DNA from: Achromobacter sp. AONIH1
GTDB taxonomy: Bacteria; Pseudomonadota; Gammaproteobacteria; Burkholderiales; Burkholderiaceae_B
Reading direction: 5' to 3'
Assembly: GCF_002902905.1 (NCBI RefSeq)
Contig: NZ_CP026124.1
Span: 124,001-188,000 of the forward strand
Length of the DNA stretch: 64,000 bases
Position numbers and translations under genes: made by a program. Every line of letters begins with the position of its first letter. The first letter of the stretch is position 1. Under the pieces are notes generated by a model. That model did not search any database. It saw only the letters and a program-made list of their open reading frames with translations, and was not told where the DNA came from. Positions 18,483-26,340 of the stretch are shown here, one piece after another.

Positions 18483-18516
18483 ACAGCGGCGCAGTGGCAC
18501 TGCGCCACGCATGCAG

Positions 18517-18555
18517 CGGCGCAGAGGGTCCCCCAGGACCAGCTGCGCCGTTTTT
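18517..18555 (+). terminator. Intrinsic terminator after the alpha/beta hydrolase
   Basis: CGGCGCAG (18517-18524) pairs perfectly with CTGCGCCG (18543-18550), with a second inner stem GGTCC/GGACC around a CCCA loop, and is followed at once by TTTTT. This is a textbook rho-independent terminator on the plus strand and isolates the hydrolase from the oxidase operon. Confidence 0.85.
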
Positions 18556-18738
18556 CTTGTGCTTCGTCCCCACTATGCGAATTGCGGAAAACAGGCTATT
18601 TCCCCAATGAAACCAAGCCTTGTGCGATATCTGCGGCCAAACTGATACGCTTTTTTTAGTTTTCTCTGAATCTGTACTGTTCAACCCGGGAGATCTACTT
18701 TGACGGCGTAGCTTCAACACGCACCAGGAACGACCGTC

Positions 18739-20172
18739 ATGGACAGCGACGCGCTATTGCTCGCCCGAATACAGTTCGGCTTCACCATCTCCTTTCACAT
18801 CATCTTCCCCGCCATCACCATCGGGCTGGCCAGCTATCTGGCGGTGCTCGAGGGCCTGTGGCTGCGCACCCGCGCCACGGTGTACCGGGATCTCTATCAC
18901 TTCTGGACCAAGATCTTCGCCGTCAACTTCGGCATGGGCGTGGTGTCCGGCCTGGTGATGGCCTATCAGTTCGGCACCAACTGGAGCTTCTTCTCCGACT
19001 TCGCCGGCAGCATCACCGGCCCGCTGCTGGCCTACGAGGTGCTGACCGCCTTCTTCCTGGAAGCGGGCTTCCTGGGCGTGATGCTGTTCGGCTGGTCGCG
19101 CGTCGGGCCCGGCCTGCACTTTTTTTCCACGGTGATGGTGGCGCTGGGCACGCTGGTGTCGGCCACCTGGATCCTGGCGTCCAACAGCTGGATGCAGACG
19201 CCGGCCGGCTACGAGATCGTCAACGGCCAGGTCGTGCCCACGGACTGGCTGGCGGTGATCTTCAATCCGTCCTTCCCCTATCGCCTGGCGCACATGGGCA
19301 TCGCCGCCTTCCTGGCCACGGCGCTGATGGTGGGCGCGTCCGGCGCCTGGCACCTGCTGCGCGGCGACCGCAGCCCGGCGGTGAAGAAGATGTTCGCGAT
19401 GGCCATGGGCATGCTGCTGCTGGTCGCGCCGCTGCAGGCCGTGGTGGGCGACGTCCACGGACTGAACACGCTCAAGCACCAGCCCGCCAAGGTCGCTGCC
19501 ATGGAAGGCCATTGGGAAAACGAGCCGGGCGCCGGCGTGCCGCTGACCCTGTTTGGCCTGCCCGACATGGACAAGGAGGAAACCCGCTACGCGCTCAACA
19601 TCCCGCGCCTGGGCAGCCTGATCCTCACCCACAGCTGGGACGGGCAGTTCCCCGGCCTGAAGTCCTACCCGGCGGCGGACCGGCCCAACGTGCCGGTGGT
19701 GTTCTGGTCCTTCCGCGTCATGGTCGGGTTGGGTCTGCTGATGATCGCGCTGGCGATCTGGGCGCTGTGGACGCGCTGGCGCGGCCGGCTGTACGAATCC
19801 CGCGCGCTGCAACGCTTCGCGCTGTGGATGGGACCCTCTGGACTGATCGCCATGCTGGCCGGCTGGTATGTCACCGAAGTGGGCCGCCAGCCCTGGGTGG
19901 TGTACGGCGTGATGCGCACGGCCGATGCGGCCACGCCGCACGGGCTGGGCGAACTGACGCTGACGCTGGCGCTGTTCGTGGTGGTGTACCTGCTGGTGTT
20001 CGGCGCCGGCGTGTCCTACATGCTGCGCCTGATCCGCATGGGTCCCACGCCAGCCCCCGGCCACGCCCCCCTGTCCGGCGGACCCGGCGAACCGCGCCAG
20101 CCGTCGCGCCCCCTGTCCGCCGCCTCCACCGGCGCCGGCCTGCCGCCGCAAACCTCGCATTCGGGAGCCTGA
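18739..20172 (+). CDS. cioA: Cyanide-insensitive bd-type quinol oxidase subunit I
   Basis: 477 residues with about nine membrane helices. The b595 ligand His lies at residue 20 (TISFHIIFP); further landmarks are NFGMGVVSGLVMAYQFGTNW, YRLAHMGIAAF and GWYVTEVGRQPWVVYGVMRT. The quinol-binding loop is short (KEETRYALNIPRL), the CioA rather than the E. coli CydA form. With subunit II it oxidises quinol and reduces O2 to water without pumping protons, giving tolerance to cyanide, nitric oxide and low oxygen. A Pro/Ser-rich cytoplasmic tail of about 40 residues ends the protein. The 180-bp spacer upstream is AT-rich; no FNR box was seen in it. Confidence 0.93.
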   Translation: MDSDALLLARIQFGFTISFHIIFPAITIGLASYLAVLEGLWLRTRATVYRDLYHFWTKIFAVNFGMGVVSGLVMAYQFGTNWSFFSDFAGSITGPLLAYEVLTAFFLEAGFLGVMLFGWSRVGPGLHFFSTVMVALGTLVSATWILASNSWMQTPAGYEIVNGQVVPTDWLAVIFNPSFPYRLAHMGIAAFLATALMVGASGAWHLLRGDRSPAVKKMFAMAMGMLLLVAPLQAVVGDVHGLNTLKHQPAKVAAMEGHWENEPGAGVPLTLFGLPDMDKEETRYALNIPRLGSLILTHSWDGQFPGLKSYPAADRPNVPVVFWSFRVMVGLGLLMIALAIWALWTRWRGRLYESRALQRFALWMGPSGLIAMLAGWYVTEVGRQPWVVYGVMRTADAATPHGLGELTLTLALFVVVYLLVFGAGVSYMLRLIRMGPTPAPGHAPLSGGPGEPRQPSRPLSAASTGAGLPPQTSHSGA

Positions 20173-20173
20173 G

Positions 20174-21181
20174 ATGGGCATCGACCTCGCATTGATCTGG
20201 GCCGTGATCATCCTGTTCGGCATCATGATGTACGTCATCATGGACGGCTTCGACCTGGGCATCGGCATACTCTTCCCGCTGGTGTCCGACGCCGAGGAGC
20301 GCGACGTCATGGTCAACACCGTGGCGCCCGTGTGGGACGGCAACGAGACCTGGCTGGTACTGGGTGGCGCCGGCCTGATGGCCGCCTTTCCGCTGGCCTA
20401 TTCCGTCATCCTGCACGCGCTGCACCTGCCGCTGGTGTTCATGCTGCTGGGCCTGATCTTCCGTGGCGTGGCCTTCGAGTTCCGCTTCAAGGCCGACGAG
20501 CGCCACCGCCCGCTGTGGGACCGCGCCTTCGTGCTGGGCTCGATCTGCGCCACCTTCTTCCAGGGCGTGGCGCTGGGCGCCTACATCGAGGGCATCCCGG
20601 TCGTCGGCCGCGTCTACCAGGGCGGTCCCTGGGACTGGATCAGCCCCTTCTCGCTGTTCACCGGCGCGGGCCTGGTGGCCGCCTATGCGCTGCTGGGCTG
20701 CACCTGGCTGATCATGAAGACCGAGGGCGCGTTGCAACGCCGCATGTGCCGCGCCGCCAAGCCGCTGACGCTGGCGCTGCTGGCCGTGATCGCCGCGCTC
20801 AGCCTGTGGACGCCGCTGGCGCAGCCGCAGATCGCGCAGCGCTGGTTCAGCCTGCCCAATATGTTCTGGTTCCTGCCCGTGCCGCTGCTGGTGGCGGCGG
20901 CCGGCTTCGACCTGATCCGCCGCGTGCGGGGCGCGCCCGCCGCCGGCCCCTTCCTGCTGTCGCTGGGGCTGGTGTTCCTGGGCTACAGCGGCCTGGGCAT
21001 CAGCATCTGGCCGGCCATCATTCCGCCGGACGTCTCGATCTGGACGGCGGCCGCGCCGCCGCAGAGCCTGGGCTTCGCGCTGGTGGGCGCGCTGGCCATC
21101 ATCCCGGTCATCCTGATGTACACGGCCTGGTCCTATTACGTGTTCCGCGGCAAGGTGCGCGCGGGCGAGGGGTATCACTGA
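20174..21181 (+). CDS. cioB: Cyanide-insensitive bd-type quinol oxidase subunit II
   Basis: 335 residues, eight or nine membrane helices, beginning MGIDLALIWAVIILFGIMMY with the family signature YVIMDGFDLGIGIL and WDGNETWLV. It forms the heterodimer with subunit I and is needed for haem insertion and stability. The gene starts one base after the cioA stop and its own stop overlaps the ATG of the DUF2474 gene (TGATG), so all three are translationally coupled. Confidence 0.93.
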   Translation: MGIDLALIWAVIILFGIMMYVIMDGFDLGIGILFPLVSDAEERDVMVNTVAPVWDGNETWLVLGGAGLMAAFPLAYSVILHALHLPLVFMLLGLIFRGVAFEFRFKADERHRPLWDRAFVLGSICATFFQGVALGAYIEGIPVVGRVYQGGPWDWISPFSLFTGAGLVAAYALLGCTWLIMKTEGALQRRMCRAAKPLTLALLAVIAALSLWTPLAQPQIAQRWFSLPNMFWFLPVPLLVAAAGFDLIRRVRGAPAAGPFLLSLGLVFLGYSGLGISIWPAIIPPDVSIWTAAAPPQSLGFALVGALAIIPVILMYTAWSYYVFRGKVRAGEGYH

Positions 21182-21339
21182 TGCAATATCGATCCGACAA
21201 GGGCGCCGCCACGACGCTCCCCTCCTGGCGCAGCCGGCTGCTGTGGCTGGCGCTGATCTGGGCCGGCAGCGTCGCCGCGCTGGGCGTGGCGGCCTGGTCC
21301 ATGCGCCTGGTCATGCGCGCCATCGGCATGTCCCACTGA
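21181..21339 (+). CDS. DUF2474 small subunit-like membrane protein of the bd oxidase
   Basis: 52 residues with a basic N-terminus, one membrane helix (about 20-44) containing the DUF2474 hallmark WLALIWAGSVAALG, and a short tail. DUF2474 proteins are encoded directly after cioB in many proteobacteria and are thought to play the part that CydX plays for the E. coli enzyme, that is, stabilising the complex. The start overlaps the cioB stop. It is small enough to be missed by gene callers. Confidence 0.85.
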   Translation: MQYRSDKGAATTLPSWRSRLLWLALIWAGSVAALGVAAWSMRLVMRAIGMSH

Positions 21340-21380
21340 TCCCAATCCCTCTCCTTGCAGGCCGCCCGCGCGGAACCGCC

Positions 21381-22790
21381 ATGAAACGCTATGAGAAGTT
21401 GACCGAGGAAATCACCGGCTCGATCCTGTCGGGCCTGCTGCAGGCCGGCGACCGGCTGCCCTCGGTGCGCCAGACCAGCGCCAGCCGCGGCGTCAGCCCT
21501 TCGACGGTGTTCAAGGCCTACTACCTGCTGGAGGCGCGCGGCCTGATCCGCGCGCGCGACCGTTCCGGCTACTACGTGCTGCGCGCGCCGCAGGCCACGC
21601 TGCCGGAACTGGAGGCCGTCTCCAGCGCCGCTGCCGTCCGCCATCCGGTGGATGTCAGCGACAAGGTGCTGCAGGTGCTCAACGCCACCCTGCGGCGCGA
21701 CATGCTGCCCTTCGGCTCGGCCTTTCCCAATCCCTCGCTGCTGCCCTATGGCCGGCTGGCCAAGTTCATGGCGTCGACGGTGCAGAAGCTCGACCCCTGG
21801 GGCTCGATCGATGACCTCAGCCCCGGCGACGCCGCGCTGCGCCGCGCCATCGCGCTGCGCTACCTGGCCGACGGCCTGACGGTGCCGGTGGACGACATCA
21901 TCATCACCAACGGCGCGCTGGACGCGCTCAACCTGTGCCTGAGCGCGGTGACGCGGCCGGGCGACGCGGTGATCGTGGAATCGCCGACCTTCTACGCGGC
22001 GCTGCAATCGCTGGAACGCAACCAGCTGCACGCCATCGAGGTGGCCACCCATCCGCGCGAGGGCATCGACCTGGACGCGCTGGCCCAGGCCATCGTGCGC
22101 CACAAGCCGCGCGCCTGCTGGCTGATGACCACCTTCCAGAACCCGCTGGGCAGCCTGATGCCCGACGCCAAGAAGGAAGCGCTGGTCAAGCTGCTGACGC
22201 GCCACGGCGTGGCGCTGATCGAGGACGACGTCTACGGCGAACTCTATTTCGGCGACAAGCGCCCGCGCCCGGCCAAGGCCTTCGACCGCGAGGGGATCGT
22301 GATGCACTGTTCCTCGTTCTCGAAGACGCTGGCGCCGGGCTACCGGGTCGGCTGGGTCGCCGGCGGCCGCTACACGCGCCGCATCATGCGCAACAAGCTC
22401 ACCACCAGCCTGGCCACCGCCGCGCCCACCCAGGCCGCCATCGCCGCCTACCTGGAGAAAGGCGGCTTCGATCGCCACCTGCGCCAGTTCCGCCAGCAGC
22501 TGGCCCTGCAACAGGGCGAGATGCTGCAGGCCGTGGCGCGGCATTTTCCCAAGGGCACCCGTGCCACGCGTCCGCAGGGCGGCTACTTCATCTGGGTCGA
22601 GCTGCCCGAACGCATCGACACGCTGCAACTGCATCGCGCCGCGCTGGGCCACGGCATCAGCATCGCGCCCGGTCCGCTGTTCTCGGCCACCGGCGGCTTC
22701 GGCAACTTCCTGCGGCTGAACTACGGCCATCCGTGGAACGGCGGGCTGGAACAGGGCATGGCGACGCTGGGCAAGCTGATGGGCGGCTAG
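21381..22790 (+). CDS. MocR-type regulator (GntR helix-turn-helix fused to aminotransferase fold)
   Basis: 469 residues. An N-terminal GntR winged helix (LPSVRQTSASRGVSPSTVFKAYYLLEARGLI) is joined to a fold-type I aminotransferase domain; the PLP-binding lysine lies in SSFSKTLAPGYRVGW. Such proteins are usually PLP-sensing regulators rather than enzymes. It starts 41 nt after the oxidase genes with no terminator between, so it may be co-transcribed with cioAB. An effect on the oxidase genes is possible but unproven. The alternative is an unlinked metabolic regulator. Confidence 0.88.
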   Translation: MKRYEKLTEEITGSILSGLLQAGDRLPSVRQTSASRGVSPSTVFKAYYLLEARGLIRARDRSGYYVLRAPQATLPELEAVSSAAAVRHPVDVSDKVLQVLNATLRRDMLPFGSAFPNPSLLPYGRLAKFMASTVQKLDPWGSIDDLSPGDAALRRAIALRYLADGLTVPVDDIIITNGALDALNLCLSAVTRPGDAVIVESPTFYAALQSLERNQLHAIEVATHPREGIDLDALAQAIVRHKPRACWLMTTFQNPLGSLMPDAKKEALVKLLTRHGVALIEDDVYGELYFGDKRPRPAKAFDREGIVMHCSSFSKTLAPGYRVGWVAGGRYTRRIMRNKLTTSLATAAPTQAAIAAYLEKGGFDRHLRQFRQQLALQQGEMLQAVARHFPKGTRATRPQGGYFIWVELPERIDTLQLHRAALGHGISIAPGPLFSATGGFGNFLRLNYGHPWNGGLEQGMATLGKLMGG

Positions 22791-22859
22791 GGGTGGATTT
22801 CCTGAGGGCGCATCTGCGGGACAGCACACTGGTGCCGCGCATCATGTTCATGCCCGCAG

Positions 22860-22893
22860 AAAAAAAAAAGGCCGGCGCCTCGCGGCGCCGGCC
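22860..22893 (-). terminator. Intrinsic terminator of the cytochrome operon
   Basis: GGCCGGCGCC (22870-22879) pairs perfectly with GGCGCCGGCC (22884-22893) around a 4-nt loop. Ten A residues on the left become a T-run on the minus strand, so this ends leftward transcription from the cytochrome genes 27 nt after their last stop. The T-run is absent on the plus side, so it should not work well for the mocR gene. Confidence 0.88.
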
Positions 22894-22919
22894 TGATCGT
22901 TCACGCCACCGGAATGGCG

Positions 22920-23852
22920 TCAGTAGCGCGCGTCCTTCGGCTTCTTGCCCTGCGGCCAGTCTTTTTCCTTGCCGGCGAAATCCGGGCGCGGCATGTGCGT
23001 GAAGTACTCGGCCACGTCGACCGCGTCCTGGTCCGACAGCACATCGCCCTCGCCCCAGGCGCCGTGGGTGTTCACGCCCATCGGCATGCTGTTGCGGATG
23101 AAGGCGGCGGCCTTGTAGGTGCGGGCCAGGCCCGCGCCGATATTGAAGGACTCATCGCCCCACAGCGGCGGGAAAACAATGTCGCCGGCGCGGTCCTTCT
23201 TTCCTTCGCCGTTGGCGCCATGGCAGGCCGCGCACTGCGCCGCGTACAGCGACTTGCCACGCTCGGGGTTCGGCGTCAGCTTCATGTCGATGGGCCAGGC
23301 GTTCTCGATCTGCACCTTGGCGCCGTGCGGCACGTCCTGGGCCAACCACTTCATGTAGGCGATCATGGCCTGCATCTCGGCCGAGTCCTTGGCCAGCGGC
23401 TTGCCGTTCATCGAGCGCATGAAGCAGCCGTTGATGCGGTCCTCCAGCGTCACCACGCGGTTGGCGCGCGGATTGAATTGCGGGAAGGAATTCACCGTGT
23501 TGATGTACGGCGCGCCCATCGGCTTCTTGCCCTGCTGCACATGGCAGCTGTTGCAGTTCATGCTGGCGCCGGTGTTGTTGGGCAGCAGGCGGCGCGTCTC
23601 GTTCAGGAGGCGCTTGCCGTAGTTGATCTGCTCGGCGTTGGGCTGCCTGGCGATGTCGGTGTCCGACGGAATGGTGTAGTCGGGCAGGCGCTTGCCGTCC
23701 TTGTCCAGCACCGGGAAGGTGCGCGCGGGAGCCTGCCTGTCGGCGGCCGGGGGAGCCGGTGTGGCCGGCGCATCGGCCGCGCTGGCGCCCAGCCAGGCGC
23801 CGCAAGCCGCCAGCGCGGCCAGCAGCGATGCGAGTTTCAGTTTCCTGCTCAT
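22920..23852 (-). CDS. tsdA: TsdA-like diheme thiosulfate dehydrogenase
   Basis: 310 residues with a Sec signal peptide (cleavage after ASA, about residue 25). Two CXXCH haem sites: CNSCH (100-104) and CAACH (207-211). Between them lies RVVTLEDRINGCFMRSMNG, the diagnostic TsdA segment whose cysteine (Cys143) is an axial ligand of the active-site haem in characterised enzymes. TsdA couples two thiosulfates into tetrathionate in the periplasm. The start overlaps the stop of the upstream triheme cytochrome gene by 4 nt, so that protein is the likely electron partner. Some relatives work as tetrathionate reductases; direction cannot be told from sequence. Confidence 0.82.
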   Translation of the reverse strand: MSRKLKLASLLAALAACGAWLGASAADAPATPAPPAADRQAPARTFPVLDKDGKRLPDYTIPSDTDIARQPNAEQINYGKRLLNETRRLLPNNTGASMNCNSCHVQQGKKPMGAPYINTVNSFPQFNPRANRVVTLEDRINGCFMRSMNGKPLAKDSAEMQAMIAYMKWLAQDVPHGAKVQIENAWPIDMKLTPNPERGKSLYAAQCAACHGANGEGKKDRAGDIVFPPLWGDESFNIGAGLARTYKAAAFIRNSMPMGVNTHGAWGEGDVLSDQDAVDVAEYFTHMPRPDFAGKEKDWPQGKKPKDARY

Positions 23853-25195
23853 TGTTTGCCTCCGGCGACGATGTTCGGCTTCTTGCCGGCCAGGAATTCG
23901 CGGATGTGCGCGACGTCACGCTCGCCGATGGGCGGCGCCTGGTTGGTCCACGCGCCGCGGATGAAGTTGATCACGTCAGTGATGTCCTGATCACTCAAGT
24001 GATTGAAAGCCGGCATGGCGAAGGCCATCGCGTCCTGCGCGTTGGACGGCATCCTGCCGCCCTCGAGCGTGATCTGGATGATGGACTGCGGGTTCTGCGC
24101 GAACACGGCCGAGTTGCCCGCCAGCGCCGGGAAGATGCGCGGCATGCCCTGGCCGTCGGCGCGGTGGCAGGCCACGCACTGCTCGACGTAGATCACCGCG
24201 CCGCGCGAGCCGTAGCGGCCGTCCAGCAACGCCGCCGTGGTGGTGTCGGCCTTGGGCGCGAAAGCCTGCAGCTTGCCCGGGGCGGGCGGCAGCTGTTTCA
24301 GGTAGGCCGCGATGGCCTCCAGGTCGGCGTCCGCGAAGTGGCGGGTGCTGTGCTCGACCACGTCGGCCATCGCGCCGAAGGCCGCCACCTTGTCCGTGCG
24401 GCCGGTCTTCAGGAACAGCGCGATCTCGGCGGGGCTCCAGGATTGCAGACCCTGCGCCTCGCCGCGCAGGCTCTTGGCGCGCCAGCCGTCGATCACCGCG
24501 CCGGTCAGGAAGGCGTCGCCGTCGGCCATCGACAGCGCCTTTTCCTGGTAGGCCAGGCCGCGCGGCGTATGGCAGGCGCCGCAATGGCCGGGGCCTTCCA
24601 CCAGATAGGCGCCGCGCGTCAGCTTCTCGTCGGCGCCGGCGGGCGCGGCGAACTCGCGCTTGGGCGCGAACATCAGCTGCCACCAGGCCATGGGCCAGCG
24701 CATGTTCAGCGGCCAGGGGATGGTCGAATCCGCGCTGGGCTGCTCGACCGGCGCCACGCTGGCCATGAAATAGGCGTACAGCGCGCGCAGGTCCGCGTCC
24801 GGCATGATGGCGTAGGACGGATAGGGCATGGCGGGGTACAGCGGCGTGCCGTCCTTGCGGATGCCGTGCTGGACCGCGTTCTTGAAATCGGCGTAGCTAT
24901 AGGCGCCGATGCCCGTCTTCCTGTCGGGCGTGATGTTCGATGAATAGATGGTGCCCACCGGCGTCTGCATCGCCAGGCCGCCCGCGAAGGGCTTGCCGCC
25001 GGGCACGCTGTGACAGGCCACGCAGTCGCCGGTGCGCGCGATATAGGCGCCGGCCTGGACCAGGCTGCGATCCTGGATGTCGACGGGCGCGGGCGCGTCG
25101 ACCTTGCGGGCGGCGGTCAGCGCTTCTGCGCCGCCGATGGCGATGCCTGCCGCGGCCACAAGGCCCAGCGCCGCCCAGATCCCGAACTTACTCAT
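23849..25195 (-). CDS. Triheme c-type cytochrome, AdhB/gluconate-dehydrogenase subunit type
   Basis: 448 residues, exported (hydrophobic residues 5-28). Three haem motifs: CVACH (58-62), CGACH (205-209) and CVACH (340-344). The segments GTIYSSNITPDRKTGIGAYS and WPLNMRWPMAWWQLMF are typical of the cytochrome subunit of membrane alcohol, sorbitol or gluconate dehydrogenases, where it passes electrons to quinone. Here no dehydrogenase flavoprotein or quinoprotein is adjacent; instead tsdA follows with a 4-nt overlap. I infer that it carries electrons from TsdA to the respiratory chain. GGAGGGTCAGT precedes the chosen ATG. The name tsdB would be a functional guess, since known TsdB proteins are diheme. 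Confidence 0.85.
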   Translation of the reverse strand: MSKFGIWAALGLVAAAGIAIGGAEALTAARKVDAPAPVDIQDRSLVQAGAYIARTGDCVACHSVPGGKPFAGGLAMQTPVGTIYSSNITPDRKTGIGAYSYADFKNAVQHGIRKDGTPLYPAMPYPSYAIMPDADLRALYAYFMASVAPVEQPSADSTIPWPLNMRWPMAWWQLMFAPKREFAAPAGADEKLTRGAYLVEGPGHCGACHTPRGLAYQEKALSMADGDAFLTGAVIDGWRAKSLRGEAQGLQSWSPAEIALFLKTGRTDKVAAFGAMADVVEHSTRHFADADLEAIAAYLKQLPPAPGKLQAFAPKADTTTAALLDGRYGSRGAVIYVEQCVACHRADGQGMPRIFPALAGNSAVFAQNPQSIIQITLEGGRMPSNAQDAMAFAMPAFNHLSDQDITDVINFIRGAWTNQAPPIGERDVAHIREFLAGKKPNIVAGGKQ

Positions 25196-25433
25196 ACTGA
25201 CCCTCCGTGTCCGCTGGCCTGCGCGCACGTCGGGGAAATTCGTACTGCGTTGTCCAGCCTATGGGATCAGCTTACGCCTTTTAGTAATTAACATATGACC
25301 GAACAGCATGAATCTATGGCCGCTGTTTGATCGGCAGCAAACCGGGCGGAAAAGGGGCGGCGCGGCCACCGACCGCGCGCCGAGGCCGCGTCAAACCGCA
25401 AGCCCCGGCGCGCCGGCCCAAGACCCGCGCGGC

Positions 25434-26132
25434 TCAGCCGGGGATCGTCAGACCCCGGACCACGGCGGGCCGGGAGACGAAAGCGTCCAGCACGCGCGCC
25501 ACATTCTTGTACCGGGTGAACTCGACCAGCTCGCCCGCGCCGTAGAAACCGATCAGGTTGCGCACCCAGGGGAAGATGGCGATGTCGGCGATGGTGTACG
25601 TATCGCCCATGACCCAGTCGCGGCCTTGCAGGCGCTGGTCCAGCACGCCCAGCAGACGTCGCGCCTCGGCCACGTAGCGGTCGCGCGGACGCTTGTCTTC
25701 ATAGTCCTTGCCGGCGAATTTGTGGAAGAAGCCCAGCTGGCCGAACATCGGACCGATGCCGCCCATCTGGAACATCAGCCATTGCAGCGTCTCGAAACGT
25801 CCGCCCGCGTCGGCCGGCAGGAACTGGCCGGTCTTGCTGGCCAGGTAAACCAGGATGGCGCCGGACTCGAACAGCGCCAGCGGCTTGCCATCGGGCCCGT
25901 TGGGATCGAGGATGGCGGGAATCTTGTTGTTGGGGCTGATCGACAGGAACTCGGGCGTGAACTGGTCCTGCGCATCGAAGCTGACCCGGTGCGCCTCGTA
26001 GGGCAGCCCCAGCTCCTCCAGCAGGATCGACACCTTCACGCCATTGGGCGTGGGCAGCGAATACAGCTGGATGCGGTCAGGGTGGCTGGCCGGCCATTTC
26101 CTGGTGATGGCGTAGGAATCGAGGGAAGTCAT
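25434..26132 (-). CDS. Glutathione transferase, YfcG/YghU-like
   Basis: 232 residues. Thioredoxin-like N-terminal domain (IQLYSLPTPNGVKVSILLEE, with NNKIPAILDP and the cis-Pro, then ESGAILVYLA for glutathione binding) and an all-helical C-terminal domain (DTYTIADIAIFPWVR). The TPNG start of the first helix is characteristic of the Nu-class enzymes that act as disulfide-bond oxidoreductases on glutathionylated substrates. Monocistronic. The 240 bp upstream of the cytochrome start hold nothing else that I can identify. Confidence 0.88.
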   Translation of the reverse strand: MTSLDSYAITRKWPASHPDRIQLYSLPTPNGVKVSILLEELGLPYEAHRVSFDAQDQFTPEFLSISPNNKIPAILDPNGPDGKPLALFESGAILVYLASKTGQFLPADAGGRFETLQWLMFQMGGIGPMFGQLGFFHKFAGKDYEDKRPRDRYVAEARRLLGVLDQRLQGRDWVMGDTYTIADIAIFPWVRNLIGFYGAGELVEFTRYKNVARVLDAFVSRPAVVRGLTIPG

Positions 26133-26340
26133 GCGTCGCGCTCCGGGGAATCGGAAGAATGGGGTCGGGAAGGCCGCGCGGGCCCGGGGCCCGTCGCGTC
26201 GGGCAAATTTAGCGCAAATCCCCGCCGCCAGGACCGCCCGCCGGACACGCGCCGATTCTTTGAGAGAATAGGCGGCTCGCGCCCTCGTCCGTTCTTCCCG
26301 TCAACCCGCGCCCGCCCGACGCATGCCCGCCGTACCGACG

